NCBI RefSeq assembly: GCF_003286085.1
Contig: NW_020825294.1
Span: 9,362,001-9,426,000 of the forward strand
Length of the DNA: 64,000 nt
Direction of reading: 5' to 3'
From: Drosophila persimilis
Lineage: Eukaryota; Arthropoda; Insecta; Diptera; Drosophilidae
Part shown: piece by piece, positions 34,358-47,900 of the stretch
Position numbering within the stretch: the stretch's first letter is position 1
Layout: each line of letters opens with the position of its first letter
Made by a program: the position numbers and the translations under genes
Notes under the pieces: model-generated
What the model was told of the DNA's origin: nothing
The model's database searches: none
Seen by the model: the letters and a program-made list of their open reading frames with translations, nothing else

Positions 34358-37300
34358 CTTGGAGAAGTGGATGCTTGTAACTGGCGGAGGAAAAGCTTCC
34401 CCACATCCTGAAGGAGAACTAACACACCATGGAATCAATTATACTCGCATCATCCCTGCCTCCGAGACACACACACACACTGACCTTTGTCCGTGTTGTC
34501 TCTTCAATTATTTAGCTTCCTCCAGAAACTTCCTCTTGAATAACAAAATACTCCAGCAAAACTTTCTCATTATACTCGTATTTTGTTGGTCTGTGTTCAG
34601 TTTTTGTGTAGTTTTCTCTGTGGTTTCTATAGGATGTACAGATAGTTTTGCCTGTGGAGGACTGCAGTGAGGGATCAATGCCTAAGCGCAGGTCCCAGCT
34701 TTAGTTCTTATGATTATTTGGTTGAAATAGTTTGCTTGCATCCCCATGGAAACACTTGCACCACACTGTGCAACATAATTTGTACAAGCAAGTAATCAAG
34801 AGAGATATAATAAGGGAATGTTTTCAATGCTTAAAATATAATTAGCATATTCTTCAGTACATTATTGGTCTGAAATTATCAAAGGCCTGACTCCAAATAC
34901 AGAAAACGTTTAAAAAAATCAAACTTTTCGACAAAACAGGTGTTGTTTCTCGTAGCACGGTGTTGTCAAAAGTGGCCATAAACTACAATTTGGCTGGTGT
35001 TGTGTCTGAACATATGTGCATCACTGTGTTTAGCCAGCGCTAATGAATAGGTGGGGCGAGCATTTTTGGGGTTGAAAAACTATCAAATAAAACTGGCAGT
35101 CAACCACACAATTACACCAGCCCCACACACATACAAGCGAACGATGTATGTGTATGTGTATGTGTGAGCGAACATAAAAGTAGAGGAAAAACATGATATT
35201 TTTGCTGCAACTATTGAATGCAGCAGCAGCTCTCGCTGGTGGCTGGTGCTTTCCAATAAGCGACATAAAATATGCGAAAATACATACGCACACACACATA
35301 TATCCAAGCAAACTCACACACAAACATACATACACACAAAACGCCCGCAGCGTATGCGGGGGAATATTTTATGCAGTTTATATGCGGCTTGGACGGAATA
35401 CCATCCCGGTGCTGGTGACTGGCAGTGGCGCTGGCACTGGCACTGGCGCTGGCACTGGCGCTGGCACTGGGGATTCGCTAATTAGGCAATATGCACTTGA
35501 TTGTGTTATAATCATTAAAACCGGAAATGCATGACCAACCGCCCCACAAAAACACTCACACTGGCGCACACACACACACTGACGCTGGCAATGCGTGAGG
35601 TAGATGCAAACATTTTCATTGCATACTTTCGGGCAGAGGCGAAAATGTTTCGCGTGAGTTTTGCATTTCTATCATAAAAACAAATAGAACGGGGGCGGGA
35701 ATGGGGGCGGCGACGGTTGCTCGCACCTGCGGTGATTCGGTTAGTTTTTCACTTTTCCAGAGCTGATGGGGAAATTATAATTTTTCGCGAATATTAATTG
35801 AATTTTTAGCATACTCTTTAATGCCCCGCAGAAGGTTTGCCAAATGACCAAAAGTCACATCAATGGTCACAAAAGGGGGGTTTTGTGGTGGGGTGGGGTG
35901 GGAAAGGATAGGCACTTGCCTTGAACAGGAAACGGAAGCACATGGGGAAAGCAAACACGTGTCGGAAAAATTTCTGCTCGCAACATTGTTGACACACACA
36001 TGCACCCCTGCACACCCCGCACACCCCACAGAAACCGGCACCCGGCACTGCCCCACCACCAACGTCCGACCCGACCCGCATTGCATATGTAAAGCTGCTT
36101 GTAAGCTGGCCAATTTTTTATGCATTTATGCATTTTCATTCTGCTGTCGTACCCCCTCTCCACCCCCTCTACAGCCCCGTCCCCGCTGACAGTGCCCGCA
36201 TTTATATTAAAGTTACCCGTTAAGAAAAATGCAGAAACTGCTGCAAACACAAAACAGCCACCCCACCCTACCTACCATGCACTGGGAGAAATCTGGCGGC
36301 CATTAAATCATGTTTTCGAATTAATTTTTGCGGATGTTTTTTGGATTAAAATAGGACACTGGATGTCAAGCAAAGATAAAGCTAAAATACGAATTTCCAA
36401 CCGAAAGTCTTTACAAAAGTACAGTAAAAGGATAGATCTATATTTGAATGACCAAGTGTTTAAGGAATACTTAGAACATGATTGATTTCAAACCTTTAAA
36501 AGACCAGTTTTGCCAGACTAGTTGTAGATTTTTTCATGTGGCTTGAAACGATGAATTTTAACAACAAAAAAGCCTCCTCTAGATGCCTTTATGTTTGTAT
36601 AATATAAGATGATTCTCTCAGTGCTCCAGTGATGCCCATGTTCTTGCCCAAATGCATTTTTGTAGGTTAATCAAATGCAAGACGAAAAGAATGAGTAAGG
36701 AGCACCAATGGGTGGTGGTGGAGAAAGAGAGGGAGAACTGCAACGGCTGCTGCTACAAGCTAGTTAGTGTATCCCGGGCGTTGGAGCAAACATTTTGCCA
36801 TCGTTTTTTATATACACATTTCGCTTGCGTTTCCATATTAAAAGAAATTTTCCAGCTGAGAAAAGACAAGGCGAAGAAGCTGCCGGCAACTGGCAACTGA
36901 CAGCCAAGATGGACGTTGGCTGTGATTTGATTTTTATTCTAAGCAACGATGCACAGCACAACAAAGGGACACAGGACACAGGACACAGGAAGCAGAGCGC
37001 ACAGCCGAGCGGAGGAGAGGATGAGTTATTGCAAATGATGTAAACGCCATTCTGTGGCTGTCCCGTGGTGCAAAATATTAATTAGTTAAATGAGATCTGC
37101 AGCTGATGGGAAGCCAAATGGAATTATGTTTTAGCCAAGAGTTGAGAAAGTTAAAAAGTAAAAGCACTTTGAATGATAAGCACTCGTAAAAGTGGACTAA
37201 GAGAACCCTTTCGTAGGGCTTGGGAAGCTCTTAAGTTTGTGGGATGTTTCTATCAATGAAAGGCAATCCTTTAAAGTACTGAAAGTGCATCCAATCGTTC

Positions 37301-40300
37301 ATAAGTTCTAAATGATGTCTACGATCTCCCAGAGAACTCCTGCCCTATAAAACGTCCTCTACATTCCACGTATATTTGACAATGTTGATGGCAATCCTGC
37401 CTGTATTTCGTTTAAGTTAATGCGATTTTCTGCATATTACCAGCGACAGCTATCTGAAGCTCCAAGGACTAAGGACTCCCCAGTCGCCAGAAAGAGGATT
37501 CCACAACCGAAAGTCCCCTGCCATTTCCAGGTGACATAAACAAGCCCTTTATTTGGCATTTTGCTGCAGTTTTTGACACGCGAAAGTAGCAAAACGTTTA
37601 CACAAACGGAATGCTGAATGCTGAGTGCCGGGAGAAAGCGGGAATGCGGATAAGGCAATCGCGTGAGAAATATGAAAAGAGAGAAGGAAAGAGATGGAAG
37701 GAGCTCTGAAAGGTAGAAAGGTACATAGATAGTATATCGTATCGTCTCGTATCATTTGTTATTTTCATTTTCCCAAACGGAATGCAGGAATGTTGTCGGG
37801 GATTAGCCGACTGTCATTGGCAGCTGGAAATCATAGACGCCCGCCCGCCGCTGTCGCCTTGCAGGATATCGCCTGGGCATCGCTGGCGCATTTCATTGTT
37901 TGTCATTTAACGATTGACAGCTGGCGATAAAGCAAACGAGAAAGGAGACACGGGACACAAGAAACGAAGAAAGGAACTAAAGAAACCTGAGCAAAAGTCA
38001 CACAGAGACAGAAAAGCACAATAAGCGAAATGCCCCTCCGCCAGCAATCAAATAGAAATGTTAATGACGCAAACACAGGAAGGAAAAAGGTGTCCAAAAA
38101 TTGCTTAGTTAGTCGTGTCCTTAACTTGGGCTTTTCGTGTCCTTAGCCTGGGCTTTTCGTGTTCTTATTGGTCCTTAAAGAAGGTCTGTGTCCCGGCCCT
38201 CTGTCTGGCTATTTATCATTATGGCATTGTTTGAGTTTCCTCCTTGGAGTGATTTGCCTAGGGAACAGCAGATGGGACGACGACGACTCCTGGGAGGATT
38301 CTCCTACTGGCTGTGTATCAAAGATAACAGAAGGATAACAGAAGTCCTAATGGATAGGGTAAATCTCTCCTTAAGAGCATTCACTGATTCGCTGGGGGAT
38401 TCTGGGGATATCACTCATAATTTGGCCTACAAAATGAGTGTGCATTGAATAATGAATGAATGACAATGAATGTCTCGTCTTTCATTGTTAAATTCATGAA
38501 CTTCCGATGAATTTTTATTCATTATTCAATATATTTTACCTTTATTAATTTCTCTTTTCATTCGGAAAACCCTACTCTCTGGCGTAATGCTGCTTATGCC
38601 ACGCCTCAAACTCATTTCATTTTTCACTCAATTACGCCCCCGAATGTCAGGCTTAACCCCGTCTCCCGTCTGACGTCTCCCGTGTCCTGTGAACGCCCCT
38701 CCTCCGCGTGTCAGTGGCTCGGGTCATGGGTTTATGGTTCCATGACATTCATTCCATTCCGTTCCGTTATGTCCAACGGTTACACGCCAACCGGTTAAGC
38801 CAATTTATTAAATAAAAAACCATTTGTCACATTTCGTTCAAGTTTTCAGCGCTGCTCTTTCTCTCTGGGTCTCCCTTTTGTTGTCTTCCTTATCTTTATG
38901 ATATTTTTCAGCAAAAATAAAAAAAAAAACAAAAACCCAGCTAATAAAAGGTGAAAGGCCACACAAAAGGTGACAAAAACCAGGCAGGGAAAAGAAAACA
39001 AAGAGGGAAAAATAATAATAGAGGACAGGCTGGCATTATTCTTCATTAATATCCCACCTGGTCAACAGATAAACTGGACAGCGAAAACGACATCAACCAA
39101 AACAACGGACCTGGGGAAGCGATACCAATGGAAATCCAAGCCAAGGGATAAGGAAAACCCCACCAATGGACAGGGCGAGTCCCCACCCAAAGAAATTGGG
39201 GAACAGACAGCGGTCATTGATGATCAACGACGCGGGGCCATAATAAGCAGATAATAATAATATTAATAATGAAAAGGGCAGACCCTTTTTTGCTTTTAGA
39301 GACCCTTCGATAAGGCAGTGAGTGAGTGAGAACCAGGACTGGCTGGAGAATGGAATGCTACCGCAATTAGTTGATTGCCAGGCCACTCAATTCCATCAAG
39401 GAATGGCAAGAGTCCTGTTGGCTTTCAATTTCATAAGCGATGCCTAGTCCAAGTCCCAGTCCCTTTTCCCTACGATATCTTTGGAGTATCTGTCGGGAGC
39501 CATCGCCTCGGCACTTACTCCGTACTCGCACTCGACGGGAAATTAAACTTGTCCAAAAGTTTAAATGCCTTTCTGCCAGCTTTTCTCTCGTTGCGTTTTG
39601 CGCCCGACTTTTGTTTTCAAGTTCCTCCCCCCTCCCCCCTTCCCCATGGAATCCCCAATGGACTGTGTGTCCGCCCCCTATCGTTCCCCTTTTCCCTCTG
39701 CGCTCTCTGGCTATGGAGTTTTCTAGCAATTAAACGAGGCATCCGCCTGGGCCTCTCCGCTCTCCGCTCTCCGCATACCAAATGTACAAAATGATACAAA
39801 GAGTACGATGGAGGGGCGCTCTCTCTTCTCCTTAACTGGCAACGAATTTGCTGCGGTTAGGAAATGTTGCATGCTGCTTATGTGGCAAATGAAGCATGTC
39901 AAGCAGCTACCCATACGCCTCGTTGGCCCTCTGACTCGATTGGAAAGTGAAGGATCTGCTGGGTTTCTGGCTTCTTGATTACCGAGACCCTGACTCTGGG
40001 CTCGGGCCGCAAGTAAACGTTTGAGTGTAGCCGGAGAATGTGGGGGGGAAAACATACACAATTCTATGGCAAATTCTTGAGAAAATTGACTAAGGGAAAA
40101 TATTTATGTGGCAGAAGCCATAAATGTTGTAGAAAATGTATATAATATTGCCATTTGTTGAAGAAGAAATCGTTACAAACCGCAACTTAATGCTCACTTG
40201 ATGATTAAATCAGGCAAGCTATCAAATGATTATTTGTCTAAATATTTGCACGGGTATTTGTGTTTCCAGCAGTTTAATATTTTGATCAAATACGAGTATT

Positions 40301-41598
40301 AGTGAATGTATTGATAGATAAATGTGGATTATTATTGAATAAGCCAGCAATTAAAAGATACACTCATCCATTAAGTGCTGGGTGTATTTATAGTTGAGGC
40401 ATATATTTATGTATACCCTACGCGTTGATGGCAATCAAATGATTACACTTATCGGATTATAAATACCAACGGAATGGCAGGTTTGTTCTGCTAGTAGTTC
40501 CTTTAACTAAATCATTATTAATTACGCTCTGAAATTGTCTTAAATGAAGGCCATTTTGGATACAAAACAACATATTTGATAAGCTTCTTATTTCTAATTT
40601 AATGCCTAAAAATAAATGGCAGACACACAGAAAATATCGAATGACAAGGAAGTGCTCTAAGTCCGTTTGATTTCCTTGGAGTTCTCTTTGGTAAATTATT
40701 CATCTCCGTTGGAAAATTGCAGGTGAAAATCCTTTGCTGTTTTAGTAAATGAAGACCAAAAATCAATTATGAAAATATAATGCGCTTAATCCGTTTAGAA
40801 TTATGATAGGATGATAGGGTGTGCAGGGCAGTTGTAGGGTTAGGTTTTAAATGAATTTCCCACAGAGCTATTTGCCTGGTTTCCCACCCACTCCTTTCCC
40901 TCTTTTTCCCCTTTCCACCGGACTCATTTGAACAATTTGTAAACTGTTAACAGCTCCATGGCCCTCCCTGCCGCTCCCTTAATATACAATTGTGCATAAT
41001 TTATGGCCACATAGATTGAGGCAACAGCAGGAGGCAAGAGCAGGTGGGCGGCACGACTGTGCGAATATGTGTACATGTGGATGCATAAATAATGAAATGA
41101 TATTTAATAATGCAATGATGAGAACTTGCGGCAATGCAAAAAAACCAACACAGAAGGGAAACCGGAGAAACAGGACAGGACTGCAGGGAAAAGCCAGCAA
41201 CAGCAGGGCAGAGGGCAAAATATACGTAATGAATGCGTTGAAAAATTAACAGCATTGCCATTCATTTGTTGCTGAAATATTTAACGTATGAGTATTTTAT
41301 ATGCCATTTTTTGTTCACTATTTTCCAGCAACACATCCGCTCTGCGCCTGCAGTTATGCAATGGAAATGCCACGTACAGCCAATTGGCCAAAGGCTGAGC
41401 ATCAAATGGATGTGCATAAATATTTGAGTATCACAGCGAATCGAAAGTGAAGTCTAGAGAACGAGCCAAGCAATAAAAGAAAGCAAAAGAAAGTTACAGA
41501 GGGAAGAGGGAAATTACAACACCAAAAAAAAGGAATAGACAAACACAGACACAGACACATAGACTCACGGACACACGGACAGGGACAGGCATAACAAA
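34358..41598. other. Non-coding interval before the first DIP coding exon
   Basis: No gene is supported in these 7.2 kb; ORFs here are short and mutually overlapping. It holds a GGCACT/GGCGCT minisatellite (35421-35470), CA-rich runs near 34475, 35285 and 35565, ACACAGG repeats near 36968, and AT-rich sequence at 40080-40700. The DIP 5' UTR must lie at the right end. One acceptor-like site (AAAGTTACAG|) is near 41499, but I cannot fix the exon start. The interval is either intergenic or, if the distal promoter is real, intron 1. Confidence 0.5.
35421..35470. repeat. GGCACT/GGCGCT minisatellite
   Basis: About eight 6 bp units alternate between GGCACT and GGCGCT and end in GGGG. It is a short hexamer array without coding support. 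Confidence 0.85.
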
Positions 41599-41938
41599 AT
41601 GAAAATTAAAATATTTCCGCTGACAGCGGAAGCAACAATGCTGCGACGGCAGCAACAGAGGCAGCAGCAGCAGCAATGTCGGAAAATGAAATTGCAGCGG
41701 AAGCATAAAATGCCGGAAATATCCGCAAGGCTAATTGTTGCCGCCATCGCCTCGGCCATTTGCCTCCTCTCGCTCATCCTCCCGGCCCAGGCCCAGGACC
41801 ACGATATGATGCACGATCATGACCACGATGACGATGACGGGGATATGCACCATCACCTGGAAATGATGCATCATCAGCAGCATCAGGACTTTATCATTGG
41901 CGAGTCCGAGGAGCGGGATCACATAGCACATCACTTGG
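41599..41938 (+). CDS. DIP-theta: DIP gene coding exon 1: N-terminus, signal peptide, His/Asp-rich linker
   Basis: The exon ends at CACTTGG|GTGAGT, phase 1. It encodes a Gln/Arg-rich leader (if the first ATG is used), the hydrophobic signal segment LIVAAIASAICLLSLIL and the His/Asp-rich stretch. In-frame ATGs lie at 41599, 41638, 41686 and 41710. Confidence 0.8.
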
Positions 41939-44900
41939 GTGAGTAGATTTCATTACAGGAATCCCATCAACCTTGTTCTCAAGTTCCTTTTCCCGTCAAT
42001 TTAACGAAAATGAAGCTCGAAACAGGGCTGATGGTATATCCGCTCTGGATCACTCCTTCTTTCACTTTTCATTTCGGCTGTGTGCGGGGCCACAAGGTCA
42101 AAAACTTTCGAGTGTCGTCTCCCGTCTCCCGCGTTGCCGACATTTAGAAAAGCTATCTGGATGTCATTTCAAGTGAATTATGTGACTGGCAGGAGCCCCC
42201 AAATAACACACACAGTGGGGCTCATTGAACACAGTGCCACAGAGAGAGCGGCAGAGCGGTAGAGCGGCAGAGTGTGAGATATGGCGAAAGGGGAAGAGGG
42301 CAGCACGTGCCTGGTTAGCTTTAGTGGCTGTTTAAGTTGTCATTGTCCGCACAGGCATAAAGAGCCCACAGCATAATTAAGGAGGGAGGGGGGAGGGGCT
42401 CGGTCCGGTGTCCCCACATGGCGTATGCGTATTGTGGCTTACTCATGGACCTGCCTCTGTGCCACACACGGTGTGGAGCTCCCACACATGCTGCTGCTGC
42501 TGCTGCTGCTCCCTGGACAGTGACCACTTAAGTTTTCTTTGTCTATGACTTGCCCTCTGCCGTCTGTCTCCTGTTCCTGCTACGGTTCATCCCCTTCGCT
42601 CCCCCTCGCTCCTCCTTCTGCTTGGGCTGTTCAACAAGTGGACAAACGTTGACATTGCCACACACAATGTTGAACCTCTGAAAATGTATCCTCCCTCATG
42701 CCCCCTCCGGATCCACTGTGCGCCGTATGTGTGCTGTGTGCGTCGTCCTGTGTCCTTGTTTGAGTATCTACTTATGACAAAAAGTGATTGACATTGTGAT
42801 TGATGGCACTTTAGGTCGTCAGTTTCTGGGTTTATGACTTGACATGACTTGACCATGGGATCCCATGAATTTTTTGTGCCCCCAAAAAAGAGTTTTTAAA
42901 GAGGGATTTGCATATGGGATTTTGCACTAGAGCGAGAGCATGTGCTGTGCTGTGCTGTGCTGCTGGGAGTCCATAGTTGTCCTGGGAGTGCCCTACAGGG
43001 TCTCATTTGTGGACCGTATATTTAGTCCTGTTTTCCTGTTTTCCCTTTTGGTTAATTATCAGCTATTCGAAAGCTGCTTTTCCGCTTTTCCGCTTGTACA
43101 ATTATCAATTATTGTTTGGGTTTCGATGAATCTTGATTGAATTTTCACGTTTCTGTGCTTTCCCTTTCTCTCTTTTTGCTCTCTGCATGCATTTCCTTTG
43201 CTCTTTTTTTAGCTTTTCCGCCAGTGCTGCTGTAGCTTTTCCTTTTCTGATGTAGCGGCAATTGTTTGACAATTTTTCAACAATTTCCCCACTGACTGCA
43301 GAAAATTTTGTCGCTCTGCACACCGCACACACACACGCACTGACACAGACACAGACCCATGCACTTTGCGCATTCTATGTCATTTCCCTTTTATTCGTCG
43401 CCATTTTTCCTGCTGTCTATGTGTGTGTGTGTGTGTGTGCTTTTTTCACACACTTTCGCGTTGCAACTAAAAGTATGCAAGACCTTTTTTTTGTGTGGCG
43501 CCTGGCGCTTGGTTGGTGGCAACCAAGCGGATGAGCTGCTGCCTGCCGAGTGGAGCGGTAATCAAAGAGGGGAGTGTGTATCGTGGCAGAGGGTGGTGGG
43601 GGTGTAGGGTGTAGGGTGTTGGGGTGGCGACTGCAGTACAACAATCACGGTCGCTGTTGGCCTTTGAGGCCGTGTCACCGTGTGTTAAAGTGTGCGACGC
43701 GACGCGACGCGACTCTTGTTGTTTCCTCCTGCTTTTGCTCTTTATTTGCTTTAGTTCTTGTAATTTGTACTTTATTTTTTTGCTGCTGCTGCTGCTCTTT
43801 GGGTGGTCTCTATTGGTGGTCTCGTCTCTCTTGTTGCTTGTGGGTACCAGGTAGCAGAGGGGTATGCTGTAATAGCTGGAGGGTATGTAACAGGTCAAAT
43901 GGTAGGGTTTTCGAGGTCTCGAGGGGAATTTAGAAGTAGCTAGGGATTATGGATGGACTTTGTCTACAAAGATCAATAAAACCACGTAGTTTGATTATAG
44001 CTCTAAATATTCTCTATCCACATAATCTCAGAGAAAAATGGTTGTGTGGTTGTGTTACCCAATAAATGGAATTAAAGTTTCGAATTTTGAATTCAAAGCT
44101 AAATAAAATATAAATAATTAAAATAGGTTTAAACATAAATGCATTAAAAAGTAATTTTAATACGGCCCATATTCAATATAAATTTAAAACAGTTTAAAAT
44201 AAATATAATATATGAAAGCCTACAAGTTTTATAAGTTTATTTTAAATATGAAAATATTTAATTAAAATATAAAATATATTTGTTCTTGAATGTGCTACAT
44301 GTTTTTTATTATTATTAAATAATGCTAATAGCTATTTTAAACATGTTTAAATCAAATACTTTCATATTAATGACAAAATCTATGTGAAAACCCTTTCTGC
44401 TTACAAGCTTTTTTTCTCTTGAAAGATATATTTTTCTTAAACATAGCTCCGATTTTGTCTAAAACATTGTAGTTATTTATTAGATTTATTTCAACCAGAA
44501 ATACGACTTGAAATCCCAGTATGTTTTCTGTCTTTCTTTGTTGTTCGTTCCCTCCTCTCGGGGTATACTCCGGTCTTAATTTTGAACTATGTACTTCTTT
44601 TAGTAGTTCGTTCTCCTCATTCGTTGTTTCGCTTTTCTTTCGGTTTTTGTGTTGTTTTTGGTATTGCCTCTTGGCGAATGTTTTGCTTTAACATAATTTT
44701 CCGCTGCTGGACCTCTGCTGTTGTTGGGGCCGTTTGAAGTTGCCTCCGCCCCGCCGCTCCCCTCTTAAACTCTAAGTTTAAATTTAATTTACTGACTGTT
44801 GATCTGCTGCTTGCAGCCTGGTCGGGAGGGGGATTGGGGGCCCGCCTTTAGCCATTTGGGGAATCTCTAATCAAACTTGTCCTGACTGCCACATATCAAA

Positions 44901-47900
44901 TATGGCACACAACTCAATTAGAGACAAAGTTTTGCGCTCCGTCAGTTTTCTGTTTCGAAAACTGAATATGAAAATGGAAAATGGAGAGGGCAAATGCCGA
45001 TGGAGAGGGAGAACAAAAGCAAAACTCGACACCTGATAGCTCGAATGCAAGTGTTGCATAGAAATTGTAGCACACAATTTGCATGCTGCTAATTTGAAAG
45101 TTATCCCCCGAGCAGACCTCTCTCCTTTCTCTCGCCTTGTGCCATGAGGGAAATGCATTAAGCTGGCAACAAAGTGTGATCCTCCCACCATCCACGGACG
45201 CATTCACTGACGGAGAGGACTCTCCATCACGTACGCAGCAGGAAGTTTTATCATCATGTTGGACTGAGGAGCGCGCGCTGCCGAAGTTGGCTCAGAAACT
45301 TGGCCATCGAGAGATTAATGATGGTTCGAATGGAAAGAAGGTGTTGCTCAATGGATATCAAAACAAAGATAAGGATAATGCTCTGTAAGTCGCGTACCGC
45401 CATTAGGCTTCGCATCCCCTCCCCGAACTTGTGTAAACTTGCGGCCCCTCCATCCACTAATTGGAATCATTAGCCGGGCCATGAGCAAACACTTACCAAC
45501 ACTTACCGGAATCATAGACAAATTTGTACAAATTTACAGGCAAGGCGGCAGTCGTTGACACCTCTCTAGACCGTACACTGATAATCTCTGGCGGAGGAGG
45601 CTCTGGGTTCCGTTTCGGTTGCTCCTTGGCCGCCGGCGTCCCTTCGCTGTCTGTTGGCTAATAAATCATCTAGAGACCAGAGACAGTGAGTGAGTGAGCG
45701 GCGAAGAGGCGAGAATTGGCTTAAATGCGTTAAGAAAAATCAACAGCAAACAGCGGGGAAAGACACAACAGCCAGCAGTCGCTGCCTGTCGCTGGCAGCA
45801 GGTGCTATGCTTCTCAGTCATCTTCCCCCCTCGGTGTGCCCATCTTTTGGGGGAGTGCAAAGTGAGACACAAAAAAAGGAAGAGCGTAAATTAAAATCCG
45901 CCTCAGAAGCAGAACAGCAGAACTCTCGGAGAACCTACAGCTGTCCATAGAAGTGGCGGCGATGGCTCCAGGCTCCAGGCAGGGCGGGATCTTTCGAGCT
46001 TCTCTGGTGTGTGTTTTTGTTGTTGTTGCATAATTTTCGGCGCACAACCAAAATATATTTTCATTTGTTTGCTTTTGCTTTACATACCCTGGAATACGCA
46101 TAGCCCTTAGGGGTATATAGTGTTTGAGGAATAATAAAATAAAGTGATGGGAGCTTGTTAAAAAAAACCATTGGAAAAAAACAGATACATCGAGCTGATT
46201 TTTGAACTATTATTATATTACATAGTATATTATTATTATTATTAAATACTTTATACCATATTTATACTATTGAACTATATAACTATTGGAGCTATTCCAA
46301 AAATAGAATAATATTATTGAAAAAATATAGGTAGATATACAAAATAATAGATAATAGTAGATATAGGTGTGAGCTGTATTAAATATGTTGATATAAAGGA
46401 AAACAATTAATACAAAATATAATCATATGAAAAGTAGCAGGAAAAATGTTGCTATTATTATAAAGAAGATTGTTAAATATTCAATTCCACGAAACATTTC
46501 ATATACAGGCATACAGGGTATTTCGTAGTCCAAATATATCGCGAAAACTTTAAATTTTGTTTTCCCATTTTTTGCATGTTTTGTTTTGGCTACGCCTTCG
46601 TTGTGTTTGGTGTTTCTGTTCCTGTTCCCGTAATGGCGTGGAGGGAGCGCCTCTCCTCCGTGGAACCGAACCCATGTTTCCTCCCGCTGCTCCCCCCTGT
46701 TCGCTTTCGCTGTCTCTGCCTCTGTCGCTGTCTCATTGTCTGCCAGCGACAATGTTTGGGATGGAAAATTTAAAGCATATTTCTCGGCGCTGTGCCGCAA
46801 AGAGCCAAAAATGGCATAATAAATAAATCTACTTTGAATTAGCGCCATTTACTTTACATTTATTTTGTGCCGCCCGTGCAATTTATAGCATCGCTCGTTC
46901 GGTCGTTTTTCTTTATTTGAAGATTTCCTTCTCGTTTGTTGTTTCTGTCGTTTCAATGCTTTTCGGGGCCGGGGCAGTGCGTGCTCTTTGGCTAATGAAG
47001 TTCTGAGGTTAGACAGCAATTGGGGCGGGGGTGGCAGCCCCTAAAGGTGTGCAGCTAAGTGGACTCGAAAGTAGGCAAATTACGGGCTTATATTTTGTGC
47101 GGGATGGAAACGCTTTAATGGCTCTTAAAGGTGGTCCAAAGAGAATTTCTATTTCAGTGTTCTGTAAGTTCTTCCTTATCAAACATTTATCTGCACTTGC
47201 CACAGAATTGCTGGCAATCCCAAAATGTTCCAGCACAGACTCTCTCCCTTGCGAGAGCTTCCCTTCTTTTTGCCTCGTTCTACTATTTTTCACGGTCACG
47301 TCGTATTGCCTGCAAATCACGTCATGGAAAGCATAGAAAGCAGGAAAGAAGGGAACTTTTTCGAACAACTTTCACAACTCTTTCGGGGCTTTGCTGTGTG
47401 TGTGTGTGCAGCGGCACTGTCTGGTCCTAGAGCACGTAGCATAGCATAGCATTTCTCCTGGCAACATTTGTTGCCCCCATTCAATGCGTTTTCCATGTCT
47501 GCACATGAGCCAAAAGCCGCAAGAAACGAAAGGAATTCAAAAGCAGAGACAGAGACAGACACAGTTGGAGTTGGGAGATGCGACATACAGAAAATATTAC
47601 AAAACAGCAGCGGCAGACAGACAGAGAGAGAGGGAGAGTGAGAGGGAGAGAGAGAAACCGAAGTCGAATACAAAAACTTCTTGATGTTTGCCTTTGCCGG
47701 AGACGCGGCTTTGGTCACACTGTGAAACCCCCCTCCATGCCCATTCCCATTCCCAGTTGCTTTTCTCCTCTCTCTATCCTAGTAGAAATCGAATTTATTG
47801 CATACTTTCGGGCGCTGCAACCACAAAATGTATTTGCATTGCCAGGCAGCTGCGACAAGTCGAAGGAAAGTCTCATTCCCCTCCTCCTTCCGTCCAGTTA

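Noticed and set aside
35590-35612. TGAGGTAG word, a let-7 seed match
   Set aside because: The rest does not match let-7 and no hairpin partner lies nearby.
36120-36485. 121-codon plus-strand ORF ending in a Lys-rich segment
   Set aside because: No family resemblance, no splice context, and only the last third looks non-repetitive.
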